From: Przewalskia tangutica
Lineage: Eukaryota; Streptophyta; Magnoliopsida; Solanales; Solanaceae
NCBI GenBank assembly: GCA_029844215.1
Contig: CM056721.1
Location: forward strand, 8,382,368 to 8,446,367
DNA length: 64,000 nucleotides
Direction of reading: 5' to 3'
Part shown: piece by piece, positions 11,070 to 24,900 of the stretch
How the letters are laid out: each line of letters begins with the position of its first letter
How positions within the stretch are numbered: position 1 is the first letter of the stretch
The notes under the pieces: generated by a model
Told to the model about the DNA's origin: nothing
Database searches by the model: none
What the model saw: the letters and a program-made list of their open reading frames with translations, nothing else
Program-made: the position numbers and the translations under genes

Positions 11070-13158
11070 TTGATCACTGATAAGTTGGAATCTAAAAGTG
11101 AGAAGTGTTACTTTGTAAGGTATCCAAAGGAAACTAATGGATACTATTTCTATCTTTCTGGAGAACATAAGATATTTGTTTCTAGGAACGTAACTTTCCT
11201 TGAAGATGAATATGTCTACAAGAATGAGAGTTGCACGGAGATAGAATTTGAAGAAATTCAAGAACAAGGTAACAAAGAGGTTGAATCATTGCCCGACGAT
11301 GAAGGCAAGAATTCAGTGGTAGCTTTTGGCGAAGATTGGGTATTTAGGGTACCCCTTCGGCCAGTGGGAGTGCTACGAGGAATGCAGAAATGCAAGATCT
11401 ACAGACCTTGGGAGCAAGTGCACCAGTTGCATTTCCTCTCATTCAGGAAAGACACGAAAATGATATTCCTGAAAGCTCTAATGTTGGTGGATCGACCAAC
11501 GTACAAGAACCTACTCACAATCAGAACATACATGTAACTGAACTGCAAGACAATCAACTCCGTAGGTCTACTAGATTTCATCGTCATCCGAAAAGACTAA
11601 ATCTACTTGTGGAAACACAAAATGAGCTAGATATTTCAGATGATGACGAGCCTAGAACCTACAACGAAGCAATGCTAGACATTGATTCGGAGAGATGGCA
11701 AGAAGCCATGAAATCTGAAATGGAATCTATGTATATCAATCAGGTGTGGAACTTGGTTGATTTGCCAAATGGGGTTAAACCCATATGATGCAAATGGGTC
11801 TTCAAGAAGAAGATTGATGCATCTGGCGTTCCGACTTATAAAGCTAGACTAGTGGCTAAAGGTTTTACTCAGCGTCCTGGTGTGGATTATGATGAAATTA
11901 TTTCACCGGTGGCTAAGATAAAGTCTATTCGGTTTTTTCTTGCGATAGCTGCACATTATGATTATGACATTTGGCAGATGGACGTCAAAACTGCATTCCT
12001 CAATGGTAATCTAATTGAGGAAGTGTATATGAAACAACCCAAGAGTTTTTCATGTGAGTCCAGATCAAATGTTGTGGGCGGGCTACAGAAGTCCATTTAT
12101 GGACTTAAGCAAGCTTCTAGGAGTATCAAATCTTTTGATTTTGTCAGAAGCAAAGAGGATCCTTGTGTTTATTCCAAATGCAAGGATGGGGGTATTGTCT
12201 TCATTATAATATATGTTGATGACATATTGATAATGAGAGATAATAAGACCTAAATGCGATCTAAGATTGGTTGTCCAAGACCTTCATGATGAAGGATTTA
12301 GGTGAAGTCTGCTACATTCTGGGAATTAGGATCTATAGAGATAGACCTAATAGATTGTTGGGGTTGTCACAGTCAGTCTACATAGACAAAGTGCTTAAAC
12401 GTTTTTCATTGGAGAATTCCAAGAAAGGCAGTCTTCCGATGGGTTAAGGCATCAAGTTATCAAAGAAGGGTTGTCCTTCTAATGTTATTGAACTTGAGCG
12501 CATGAAGAGGATCTCATATGCTTTGGATATAGGATCAATCATGTATGTCATGACATGTACTAGGGCAGATGTGGCCTTTGCACTTAGTATGACCTGCAAG
12601 TTCCAGCAGAATCCTGGCGAGGAACACTGGAAAGCAGTAAAGAGTATTCTCAAGTACCTTAGGCGTACTAAATATTACTTCTTAGTCTATGGTGGAGTTG
12701 ATAAGTTGGTTTCCACTGGGTATACCGATGCTAGTTTCCAGACAGATGTTGATGATGTCAAATCTCAGTCTGGTTACATGTTCATTTTCAATGGAGGGGC
12801 AGTGAGCTGGAAGAGTTCCAAACATGCTACTACTGCAGACTCGACTACTGAAGTGGAGTACATTGCTGGATAGGAAGCTGCTAAGGAAGATGTCGCGATT
12901 TCTGAGTTCCTGAAGGAACTAGGGGTTGTTCCGAGTGCTAGTTGTCCAATAATCATTTATTGTGACAACACTGGTGCCACCAAGATCAACAAACAGACCA
13001 CATCCTGAGAGAGATGGTGGAAGCTGAAGATATCAAGATAGATTATATTCCCACAGACAATAATCTAGCAGACCCGTTTACTAAACCATTAAGCTTGGTG
13101 AAACATAATGGTCATTTTGAGAACATGGGTATTAGATATGTTGGTGATTGGCTCTAGG
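11070..13158 (+). pseudogene. Copia reverse transcriptase and RNase H
   Basis: The reading order is RT start WVFKKKIDASG (just after a stop at 11787), KARLVAKGFTQ, WQMDVKTAFLNG, a small in-frame loss after LKQASRS near 12122, and the catalytic YVDDILI at about 12210. The frame then shifts near 12250. RNase H shows the DSTTEVEYIAG-type motif near 12840-12873 and the end ADPFTKPLS near 13071. Stops at 11786-11788, near 12251, 12447 and 12871 leave no continuous protein. The element is a Ty1/copia by domain order; I do not assign a lineage. Confidence 0.88.
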
Positions 13159-13171
13159 CCAAGTGGAAGAT

Positions 13172-14426
13172 TGAAAGTATATGTATGTCCTAGAGACAAT
13201 CTGTATTAGGACACAATGTACTTTACACACATTCGTATTTATATTAATGATGATTAATATTATGGAAATTTGTATTTGTTGAATTATTAATTGATTGTTT
13301 ATAATATTCTGTAAATGCATTTCTAGAGGTTACGTGTTTATTAATGATGTGAGAATTAATGTTATAACGTAACTCTTAAATTACCTCGACTAATGATCAT
13401 CGAAATTGGGATATCGATGATATGCGATACGTCTTCATGTGGTATGCATCATATCCTTAGGGGATGTAGTATGTCTCACTTGCTATGAGTTATGGCAACT
13501 CGTGATGGACACATGGATACTTGTTGAAGTATTGGTATGCCACGATGTCTTGTTTTGTTATATGTCTATAATGTCATCGGCGTGGAGATAAAAGTCCTTA
13601 GACTTGAGGTCAATATCATCTTGTTTACGGAGTAATGTACTTTGATCATGTCCTAAGCTCAAATGCCTTATAGGTTGAGACGCGACTTGTTTTGGGTGCA
13701 TTACAAAGTAGATTAAAGGTGGTATGTGAGCCAAGATTAGGATTCATTCCTTGAATACATATTCGAGTGAACACTCAGATACTCATATGATATTAGGTTG
13801 ACTAAGTCATTGGCGTTAACGAATGGACACGTATGCGATACGGTCTGTTGTCAACTAATATAGATGAGTTATAATAATCAAGTCATTTGAATAGACACTT
13901 GACAGATCCTAAGCTTGATTCAGTGTGTCATGAATGAAGGGATTTTATCTTCTCACATATAGGTTCAGTTCACATATTTTGTGTAGCTAAAATTTACATA
14001 TTGGGTTCGTCTTCCGGCACAGTCTAGGAGTTCCGTGAAGATCCTAATGTAATTAGTGACGATATGTAAAGGCCTGAAGGGTAATACTAAGTCAAAGGTT
14101 CCGTCGATTGAATCCCTTGAGCTCTTATTTTATCCTATAAATAGGAGGCTCATCTTCTCATTTCCATATACAAAACCTAAGAGAAGTCAATCTCTTCTAA
14201 AGTTGGGACTTTTGCGTGTGCACCCTCGAATTACACAAAGCATCGAAAATCAACTGCTTGGCTGATTGATACAATAATGTAAGTATTATGTCGAGCTATT
14301 ACATTATACTATGTGCTTTGTATTGTTCATTACTTATCATACTGCACTGCAGTTCGACTATCGTCGGGTTTGAAACATAAATTTTTAAATTTTGCGACGT
14401 GTACGAATTCGATATAAACACTTACA
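13172..14426 (+). repeat. Copia 3' LTR
   Basis: It follows a polypurine tract (aagtggaagat, 13161-13171), begins TGAAAGTATATGTATG and ends ...acttaca. From 13645 on it matches the 5' LTR. A TATA box lies at 14136-14143. It lacks two segments kept by the 5' copy. Confidence 0.8.
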
Positions 14427-15179
14427 AAAGTATCATAAGAAACAAACTTTTATATAATTAAGAATATTTAATGTTGCGAGAGAAAAGAGTATCCATTTCG
14501 TTGTGTCCGTATTCATTTCATTACAATATTGAACAATTTCGACATGAAAACGTGTCAATTAAATTTTTAATAAGTTGAAATATATTCATTTTGATATTCC
14601 CTAAAATGCAAAGCAGAACTTATCCTTAAAAGATTAAGTCGGCTTATAATAGAATAGTCAGTTATCATCACTGAAGATGTTATGCCTGGCCTTGTTCTTG
14701 TGGACATCATCAATGGATTTTGCACTGTTGGTACTGGAAATCTGGTAGTTCCCTTCATGTCTCTTGTTTTAGCTAGCTACTTAATTACAGAATTGTTGAT
14801 TTAATTAATTGAATTATCTTGTAAATTATAGGCACCAAGAGAGCCAAACAGGCAGATGACTGAAATGATAGATGAATCAACAAGGCTTGCTAGAGTGTTT
14901 TGTGACAAGAATTTGCCAGTTCTTGCCTTTCTATTCACATCATCCTGATAAACTTGAACACCCTTATCCTTCTCATTGCATCACTGGCACTGATGAGTCC
15001 AACTTGGTTCCTGGTACTTTCTGAATACTTGCTTGGAATTAAACTTTTCTTTTTGGATTTTTTTTCTTTACATGTGATTTTGTTAATTTTTAGTTTTTGG
15101 GAGAGCCTTGTGATGGTATTGAATTTTCCAACTTATGTAGTATTGAGTAGAGTTGCGACTATTAAGCTACAACTTCAAT

Positions 15180-16500
15180 TTTCAATAGGCAATGATGCGC
15201 GATTTATGCACACACTAAACGCAAGTGCACGTGTCGTGACAAGTAATATAGTCTAGGTAAGACCGAATATCGTCCTCAGAGACTGGTTTTCAAGTACCGA
15301 TTATTTATCCTTTAGTTTCTATTTGGTTAACGTTAATTGAGTTGGAATTCTAAACTATAAATGCAGGAAATAAACTAATTATGAAAATACTTTGATTTAA
15401 ATCAGTTATGATGGAGAATTAGGGTTTCCAAGATCATCAACTATCCACTCTATTCAATCCTTAATACAATTAGACTGACTTCTTCTTATACGTTAAGATA
15501 GCAGGTTAACTAGACCGTTTTATACTCCTGTTAAGGTAATATAAACACTCAACCCCAATGGAGAACTCTTCTATCTTTCGATGACAAGATTGACTACAAA
15601 GGAGGATTAAGAGCAATAACCTATTAAGCTACACAAGTATCGGGGTACTTTCGTCCACGATTTAAACCTATGTTTATTCAACTATAGCATATTCACAATC
15701 TCCCCTTTCGGATTTCGATTAGAACTCATATAAGTGATGATAACTAGTGATCAATTAATTATCAAGCAATCAAAACAATTATTGAATAAATCTTAAGCAA
15801 GTGAAGAAGAAATCAACTAATTCATGAATAAGAGTTTCAAGAGAATCACAAGGAAATCCCTAACAAAGTAATTAGCTCCTAGCCATAGTCACGCTAAGAA
15901 CTAATATAATCTCCATACATGAACTGAAATAAACAAAGCAAAAGAAAGAAAAGAAAAATACTCAAGAACAAGTCTCCAAGCCTTCTAGGCTCTAGCATCC
16001 AAGGATTGTGTTGTGGAATATTTACAAGATGAAATGAATTCTTCTAATAATGTAGAGACTATTTATAGCCCAAGAATCCTTTAGGTAAAGGGTTAGGGTT
16101 TATGTAGGTAGGAAAAGTTATAGAATCCTTTAGGTAAAGGGTTAAGGATTATGTAGGTAGGAAAAGTTATCCCTTTTGGACCCTGAAAATGTGTCAAATT
16201 CGGCCCAGAACGTCAAAAATACAGCGTCGGCGCCGTGGCCCTGCAGTCGGGCGCCATGGCGCCTGAAAATCAGAGGCGTTTCGGAAATTCAGAGGTCGGC
16301 GAGCGCCGCGGCGCCGGTGACGGCATTCTTCCGGATTTTTCGTTTTTTCGTCCTTTTTTTCGTCCGGTCTTCGTCTGATTTCTTCTATACTTTTCGGAAC
16401 TTCTTAGGCTTCATTTCTTGGCCCTTTTAGTGTGCAATTTCATCTCATTTATGCTCATTTCATCTCTTTTTTGTCATTTCTCAATTTCTGACCGCTGTGA
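15180..16500. repeat. Insertion in the nicotinamidase pseudogene intron, probable transposon fragment
   Basis: The long intron between exons 2 and 3 contains a block starting near gcacacactaaacgcaagtg, a phrase I associate with a dispersed plant repeat that often follows with cgtgtcgtgacaagtaata. It ends in a GC-rich palindromic part (ggcgccatggcgcc near 16249). I see no coding motif, terminal repeat or target duplication, so the element class is open and the edges are approximate. Confidence 0.4.
16073..16170. repeat. Two tandem 49 bp units
   Basis: agaatcctttaggtaaaggg starts at 16073 and again at 16122. The two units are nearly identical through aggaaaagttat. A simple local duplication within the intron insertion. 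Confidence 0.85.
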
Positions 16501-17581
16501 CACAAAAGAAAGGAAAACGACCATAATACTATAGTAAACATAAATGAAATGATATAAATGACTCAAAAGGTGTATATAAAATACACCGATCAGGCAATAC
16601 CTAAGAACTAGCATAGTGCTCCCTGTCCAATATGTTAGTTGCCAAACTGACCTAGCACAATAAGATATAGATAAGTTCATGCCCAAAAAATACTACGAGT
16701 TGAAATAACTTTCATCTTAAGAGTTTATGCATACCCATATTAGCAAAATAATGAACAAAATCTTGTGAAATTTGACTTTCTGATGATGCAGAGTGATTGA
16801 ATCCTTTGATCCAAGGGGGTATCAGTTGTTTGTGTGTGTGCGCGCGCACATCTTACAAAATATTTCAGGAACAATGTTCATATGTGCATTTGACACAGCT
16901 TTTTACGGATAGGCGGATTATTAACCATCTCTTACGATAAAGAAACTGATGGATGAACTTCACAGAACTTGGATGGATGGAAAAAGAACCAAATGTGACA
17001 ATAAGGCGCAAATATTGCTATGATGATTATATTTGCTCTTTTGAGGAGGATGGTCTAATGTATTCGTTGATTGGGTGAAGAACAACAAAATTCAAACTGT
17101 ATGTGCTCTCTCTCTCTCTCTTGAATTTCCAAGACTGAGAATATATTCCTAATGGATAGTCATTACCAAGTCATAAAATATTCATGTTCATATGGTTGAA
17201 GAATATTGACCGACTGTTTGTTTATTCGAGTTAAGCTGTTGGTGGTAGGGGTATGCATGGACATATGTGTGCTGGATTTCGTTTATCAGCTAAGAACCGC
17301 AGCTTCCTCAATCCTTTGGAGAAAGTAGTAGTTTACTCTCAGGGATGTGCTACCTTTGATTTTCCTGCCTCCATGGCAAGAAACACCAGAGATATTTCAC
17401 CACATCCACAGGTAGTTTCCGCAAGTCAAAATATTTGCTGTTATCTTGATTAACTAACTCAGCATTTTGATTAATAGATTTAATGTTGTGGGGCATGCAG
17501 GAGCTAATGCATCATGTGGGACTTTATATGGCCAAGGGAAGAGGTGCCAAAATAGCTAGAGAAATCTCCTCAACAACTTGA

Positions 17582-18984
17582 AGTAACCGTGATATATTGC
17601 AATCTTTTCTTTGGCCACCTGCAATAATATCGAAAGGGCAGCATTTTATGCAGCAGATGCCGATGGTTTATGTACTCCAGTAGTTTCTATGATTACAATA
17701 ATGCTACAACATGATGTTCCTATATATATATAAACAATGAGGTTGGATGTACTGTGTCCACTAGATCGACGCAAGAATACCAACTTTAACCTCGTGCTTT
17801 GTATAATCGGTAGATGCATGCTATGTATGCGGTGTCCATTCATTGCCTTAATAGGATAGTAGTAGCTCTGATAAATTTCTTGTAGCTTTATCCACACATT
17901 TGCCAGATTTTTTAAATTTTGTTGGAGTTAATATTGAACATAACCATTGCACTAGAACATTGAATAGAAATTCGTCTGTTAAAAGTATCTCAGATTAGTG
18001 CAAGCTTCTGGTGATATCTAGTTGTTCGTAATCAAATGGTGTTGATTATCTGCCTATATTCTTCAAGAAACCATATTTATCCATGTACCGGTGAGCAGCC
18101 TAAATATTTATACTGGAAGATTGGAGATCGGAGGAAACACTCGAAGATGCACATTTGGGGATTTGAAGTCTTCATTATACACGCTACAAAAGTATCCAGC
18201 TGATGCAGAAACTCTTTCGATTGCAAATATAATTCCTACCCAAAATGCATGAAATCTCAGAAGCTGCAGTTCAATAGATAATTCAAAGGGCCACGGAACA
18301 TGAAATCAGAACATAAGACATTTGCCAATATACTATTCTATCTTCAGATCCTACTAGAAGAGGCACTAGCAGCTAAATAGTACAAGAGTGTCCTTTGAGG
18401 GGGGGAATAATAACATTAAGAGCATATGTACAAGGCTCAGTGCCCAAGGAATCGCTGGTAGGCCTGACCCTTTGGTACACCAGCGAAAATTTGGGGGCTA
18501 TCAACTCAAAAATTGCTGATTAGTTCCATACAATGTAAAATGCTTACTCCTGGCCACTAAAACAGTCAGTTGCCCAGGACTTCACATTCCAACGAAATCT
18601 TGAGTCTTCTCTTCAGCTGAAACTGACAAGTATTTGTGGTATATATCATGTCGATTGCAACGGACCAGCAAAGCACTTTACCAGATTAGAAAGCAAAGTG
18701 AGCAGGATTAATAATACAAGAAAAATGTGAACAATCTGATAAATATTTAGAAAAAAATAAGGTTTTTTTTCTCGAGTCTTTGTTGAAGTAAATCCAAGAT
18801 CTCCCTGTCTTGTGCAACGCATATACTCTCTTGCATGTCTGTAGCAATAGCCACAGTATCATTCTATCAGTGTGGGTGTGTGTGTTAAATTAGAGCCAAA
18901 TTGGGAAGTGCCAAGTGCAAAAGAGCATACCTACAAAGAACTGAACCAGAAACAAACAGCCACGAACTGTATGTACAGAGATGT
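17582..18984. other. Spacer between two convergent genes
   Basis: This holds the former 3' region of the nicotinamidase pseudogene and the 3' region of EX1, which converge here. It is AT-rich with short runs (a T-run near 18764, a TG-run near 18880). I see no further gene or repeat family in it. Confidence 0.5.
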
Positions 18985-21900
18985 TCACTCCTGCAGCCTA
19001 AGCCGATGGAAGAACACTAAGAAATGATATTCAGGGTCCCAGTAGACAAAACCCACCACAGGCCCTCCTTTAATGTACTGCATAATTCAACAGGAAATAA
19101 ATAAGTTAAGAAAAATGAAACTTAGGTTATAAAGAGACAACAAACAAAAGACAAAAGGGTGTCATTTATATAGAGAGCTCTAAACCTTTCCATCTAGGAT
19201 AACCAGTTCACCATCAACCCATCTGGGCTTTCGAAAACCAGGCTCTGCCAGCCTTCCTTGTCCCCTGTATCGAGCAATCTGCATTGGCAGTAGCGATAAC
19301 ATTGGCCTAAAATGTGAGACACAGACCGAGACATCATAAATCCAGAGCTATAATACTTATGAACCAAAAAGAAAATATAGGTAAAACAAGTAATGGCAAG
19401 AGATACTAGACAATCTAAAATCACTAGAATCACTTGCCACACCAAATTCTGCTGGAATAATCCCTTTATGTGGAAGTTGATACTTTTTTCCAATTCTTGC
19501 ACGGAATGCTATCTGAAAATTAGAAAGAAAGGCATTAATAGTCGCACACCACTCCATCGCACTCTCCCCCTCTCTATTTTGAACAGCAAGGCAAGAAAAG
19601 TTTCTACAAATACATGTACTAAAATGCACAAATGCAGGATGAGAGACTGTAAATTTTCACTCTTCATTGCTCAAAGGATTAGCAAAAGACCTATTCGACT
19701 TAGGTATAGATATCACATATACTTTTATTTCCAGCTTATCCATTCTTTCCCTAGTCTCTACCAATCAGATACAGAGATATCTACACTCCAACCAGAATGA
19801 ACATCTCAGACATCCTAATTTTAAAAAAAATGGCAGGCCGGTGCACTAAACTCCCGCTATGCGCGGGTCCGGAGAAGGGCCGAACCACAAGGGTCTATTG
19901 TATGCAGTCTTATCTCACATTTCTGCAAGAGATTGTTTCAGACATCCTAATTATTAAAAGAAAAAAGCGTGAGTCCACCTCCAACAGATCTGCAGGTTAG
20001 ATTATATGCACAGCCTTTGGAATCAAAGTGAAGTTACCTGACCAGCTGGCACATAAGAATCTCCAGTTAATTTTACAGCTTCAACATACTCATAAAACTC
20101 TAAACGTGAAGATTCCTTATGGCTACCGTCTTCTTTCCACTGACCAAATCTTCGCCTAAGGTGGATGACTTCCGAAGTGTGTAGACCATGAGCACCAATA
20201 TATAATCCTGATAAAAATTGTAAATAATTGACTAGTTAAGATTGAGAGTGGGTAGAAAAAGAATGATGCTGCATTAGTTGAACAAGCATATGTTTACTAG
20301 AAAACGGAGAATCAGCAATCTAAACAGCAAGAGAGCTAAAGTTGAGAAACATATTGAAGATTGATCACACCATTTAATGGGTCCGCAGATGCTGAAATCT
20401 CAATCCGGTTAAAGGTGGTTGACTTCGACAATGGTTGACGATTCCGTGCCTGAGTAAGAGTGAGGCTGATCAACTCCTCCATATCTTTAAGGACCTGCAT
20501 GTTTCAGGGAAATTATTAAGAGAAAAATATAAACTAAGCAATTTGAATGACAAAACAAAAGATTTCTGACCTTCATAGGTATTTTCCCCTTGCCAATGTA
20601 CTTTGCAAGATCAACCATCACATTATCCAAGCTACGTTGACCTTGGAGCCTAGCCTTTTTATTTGGGGAGGATTGTCCACTGCCAGAGGGATTGCGTTTG
20701 TTTTCATCTTCCTCTATACTGAAAGTAAATGACAGGTGACCCTTCTTCTCTAGCCTCGCGGGTACTCGAAGCAGCTCTTTATGCTGTGAAACACTCGAAG
20801 TATTTTGCATAAGACCACCAACAACCACCCTAACCGCAATTTGGCTCTGCTCTTCACCGTCACTAACCCCATTGTCAGTATCCAATTCAATCACATTCTG
20901 CTCTCCATCTCTTTCCACCTTAATTTCATCTTCATCGTCCACGCTGTCTAAATCATAGTCCTTCCCTTCATCTTCCTCATCCATTATTTGCTCAATGACC
21001 TTTGATATTAGATCTCTATCTACCTTTCCTGGAGCTGTCACTTTTAAAACCTTGACCTGTACCCCTGGAATCATGTCTCTCAACGCATTCTGAAAGCCAA
21101 AATCATCATCCTTATCTTCACTATCTTCCTCAGTATCTGAGATTTTATCAAACATATCACTTTTGTTTTCAGTGGGACTAAGAATGTCCAAGTTACTGAT
21201 AACACCAGGCAGCTTTGAAGAAGCAATAGGTAAATCTTGCTGAACTGGCTTTCTCTTCAAGTAAACAGCCTGAAATCATTTGGATCAACAAAGATTCTTT
21301 AGTTATTGAGAGAAAAGGACTTCTATTGTAGAGAGTGGACTATAATCATCTTTAATTAAATTCATATTTTCGCATGCAGAAAGGAGGTGCAAATTTTTTC
21401 AGTTCTTTTTATCAAGAGACATCTTCAACATAAAAAAATCTTGCACAGCTGCCAGACCATCCATGACCTTTGCAAAGGCAGGCCTACATATAGGGAATAG
21501 TTCACATCCTGAGCAATCTTCTCTTCCCAGGGCAACATCAACATCATCACGTCTGAACAATGATATTATATGGTGACATTTATGTCTATTACTAATCTTG
21601 CATCACGTTTCATCCATAATTGCAACATGCTGTTAATTAAAAAAGAAACAAGAACTACACTGCAATTACGGTTAAAATAGTTGAGGTGAGCTATATGAAT
21701 CCTCAATGTCCATTTTGCCCTATTTGGGTTTCACCCAAGCATCCACTATTATTAATATTTCATCACAATTTGAGTATTTCACTCTAATCCATTGATGATA
21801 ATGTCCCATCTTGAGAGACCAAAAGGTCATGAACCGAGACACTCAATATCTTTCTAGACACAGCATCTGTGGAAAGTAAACAAGTCAAAAGAAATATGTG

Positions 21901-24900
21901 AGCTAGAAAGATACCTGTTGCCTGTATTCACCTTTATTATCCACTGTAAGATATATTTCAAAAAGAGGGGCACCTTCCACAGCTGAAGCAAGCTGACTGT
22001 CAGTAGAACACATGAACACAGTAAACAACATACCCCAAAGGCAGTTAAGGTTCTTGTTCACAGTTACTTAACAAGGAAAAAACAAGTATACCAGCAAAAC
22101 GCCCCCACAGTATCTGTTGCTACTAACTAGGACATAAAGCACAACACAAAAAGGCAACCACACCCTGTAATACTCGGTCTCGGAAATGCTCAACACTTAG
22201 ACTAGGAACTTATCTAACTTCAACGTCAAAATAGCACCAATCAGTATATAAGCTGCAGAGATTATACACACAACTAGAAGAAAGGGGAGATGACAGATTC
22301 ACTTAAATCATCTTTAGTACATTGTACAGTGGGTCAAAATAATTGGGTACATGTGGTTTCCAGAATACAGTGATTCACAACGGAATCAATTCAGCCACTC
22401 CTTATCTTATGGAAAGGCATAAGGATAAACCGAAGTTTCAATGGACGAGTCGGAGAACTATATCATGTTGTGATTTTGGTCAATTTGGAAAGAGAAATGA
22501 TAGGTCTTTAAGGATGAACCAGAAGCTGTTCATTAATGAAAATAGATGCCTTTAGAGCCTCTTCATTCATTGGTGTAAGAAAGAGTTGAAGGAGCTGCAG
22601 ATTTTCAGTTTCTAGACTTCCTTTTGCCCACTGAGGTAAGATCCTACTTCTCATTTTTGCTTGTTTCATTTTTTCTCTTTGTACTTTCAAAGCATATTTA
22701 CCCCTGTTTATTTTATATAAAACTTCTTATTTACTGACTCTCCACCCCCAAACAAAAGAAAGAAAAAGAACTATGAGAAATGTCCACAGGCCTTGGCCAT
22801 TTTTATAGATAATATCCTATACGTAAACCCCTTTCGTCTATATCTTTTCAAGAAAGAGAATTGTACAAGTTCAATCTGCTAATAGCAAACTCAAATGAAA
22901 CCCTGCAGAAACTTAAATGTGTACCGTGGACTGTAACTTCTCGCCACATATCTTCCATGTTCAGCACTTATACGAATAATGCGGCCATATGGATCATTAA
23001 CATCTTCTGATATTCCAGCCCACCATCCAACCTACATAAACATAACAAAACATGTTACAAACTAGAAATACCAATGTACCACAACATATATGAAATTAAT
23101 TACATGCTCTGAATAAACCACTAGCAAACTCAACATCCATGGTGGGATAGCCCAAGGAAAGTTAGAGTAGCAAACCCAAAAGACTTGGAAGAGAGAGGCT
23201 GCTTGTCAAAAAGATCGAAGTATATAGAGGACATCCTTGTCCTATTCAGTTGGGATGGAAGTTTATATGAATGAATAACCCAAATGCGTAGAGCACATGA
23301 AACATTGAAGAAACGGACCAAAAAACAGTTTTTTCCTGTAGCAAACAAAACAGCTACATATGACCATACCCAAGAAAAAATGTTGAGAGCAAGCAATTGC
23401 AAGTACATGACAGTGACACAACAGACCCAGTATCCTGAAATTAACTCACCAATCCTGTACCAGCATAATCACGCATAAATACTGCATCCCTGTAGCGCTC
23501 TTCTTCTACAGCTTTCTGCATTTGGTTCCAGAAAGTGAGCATCAATGAACAGTTGAATAAAAGATTGTAAAATGAACAAGAACATAATTGAGGCATAGAA
23601 GGACCTTTCAATAAAAACCGAAGACTCAAACCTGAGACAAACATTTGAGTAATGAACAATGAGTGACGTAATTTTCAATTATAGTTCTAAATTCTCATCA
23701 TTAGTAAAAATTAAGTAGTCCTATTTCCTTTCTTTATGTTCAAATGAAATTCATCTCTGCGGGTTCCTAAATCTCAAATGTATATCGGAGTGCTATGCTT
23801 CATGACAATTTACTAAGTATGTGATGTTCAAAGTCCAGATAAAGAAAGTTACTTTTATTTAGATCAAGTAATTTGCAAGATAAGAAAAGCTACATAGACA
23901 TGTTAAGTTTGAAAACAAGAGACCACAGTTTGTATCACCATTTAATGATGAGGCTTGACACAATGGATAAGTAGACAAAGCATCTAACATCCGTTCACGT
24001 GTTCAACTCACTTTTAAGGTCTAAATCAAGTTAACCAATAACCTCTGACTAAACAATTGAAAAGGCAAAGCACACACACATTCTATATGTATGCATATAT
24101 ATTTTGACAAGGCAAAGATTGTTCCAAAATAGCGGCACGAATCTTACATTTACATGGGACATCACTCGTCCAACAATGTCCTTAGTAGCTGCAGCTGCAA
24201 TGGCCACCTTGAATCTAGCAGCATCTTCATAATCTTCTCTACTAACAGCACGGGCCAACTGTGACTGGTGAAATAACAGTTCCATTAAAATAGTAACAAT
24301 AAAATAATACCATGATTAAGCATATATGTTTATGTTTGCGACCTAATATAGGCCTCCCGAAGTATGTCCAAACAAATCAAGAAGATGATATGGCAGGATA
24401 TTACAAGCTAAACAAAACCTAACGAAGAAATGCACAGTAAATTAGCAAGAACCTTATTTGAGATGGTATTCACCTCAGGGACCATTTTAGATTCACAAAG
24501 GACTTCCGATGGCCCTTTCAACTATTCCTCACGGGCAATCAATCCATCAATCTAAACCTCAATCAGTTGGTTTCAGGTTTATGAATCCTCTATATCCATT
24601 CCGCTTTGCTTGGACTGATATGTCATTCCAATACTAAATAATTTTGTTCTTAAGCAAAAAAAAAATTGATCAAGGAGTTTCATTAAGAGGTGATCATGAA
24701 GATGCAAGTCGGATACAAAAGATAGGGACAGCTCCAGCAATAATGCCTAAATTACAAGGGAGCTAAAAAAGTCTAGGAAAGTTAAAGGGCAAGTTACAAA
24801 AGAGAGATTCTGCCAGCTTAACTAATGTACTATAAATCTCACACTTACCCCTATACTGAAATATAAGTGTCTAATCAAACTCCTGGCAGACAGGGGACCT

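Larger units (their letters stand above)
5533..14426 (+). mobile_element. Ty1/copia retrotransposon, decayed, 5' end displaced by the Ogre insertion
   Basis: Two diverged LTRs (5533-6561 partial, 13172-14426) bracket a leader, gag with one zinc knuckle, protease, integrase, reverse transcriptase and RNase H in copia order, all on the plus strand. The coding part carries several stops and frameshifts and a foreign 0.5 kb insert, so it is dead. LTR copies differ by substitutions and by two deletions in the 3' copy, which indicates an old insertion. The start of the 5' LTR lies left of the window because the Ogre-like element inserted within it. The 3' flank is aaagt; the 5' flank cannot be seen. 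Confidence 0.9.
14661..17581 (+). pseudogene. Nicotinamidase pseudogene (isochorismatase family)
   Basis: Five remnant exons, in order, match plant nicotinamidase, which hydrolyses nicotinamide to nicotinate in NAD salvage. Exon 1 (about 14670-14744) reads LVLVDIINGFCTVG with the catalytic-type Asp. Exon 2 (14832-15013) reads APREPNRQMTEMIDEST, then loses frame through a probable 2-base deletion before HHPDKLEHPYPSH. Exon 3 (16966-17098) has NVTIRRK, with the conserved Lys, and a frame break at EEDG/NVFVDWVK. Exon 4 (about 17237-17411) spans VCMDICVLDFV, with the active-site Cys region, and shifts frame before NPLEKVVVYSQGCATFD. Exon 5 (17501-17581) ends ELMHHVGLYMAKGRGAKIA and a stop. The 5' exon is truncated, with stops, close to the copia insertion. 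Splice sites remain recognisable. The family call is firm; pseudogene status rests on at least three frame breaks. Confidence 0.85.

Noticed and set aside
16176..16430. 84-codon plus-strand frame in the intron insertion
   Set aside because: GC-rich palindromic DNA explains it; no motif.
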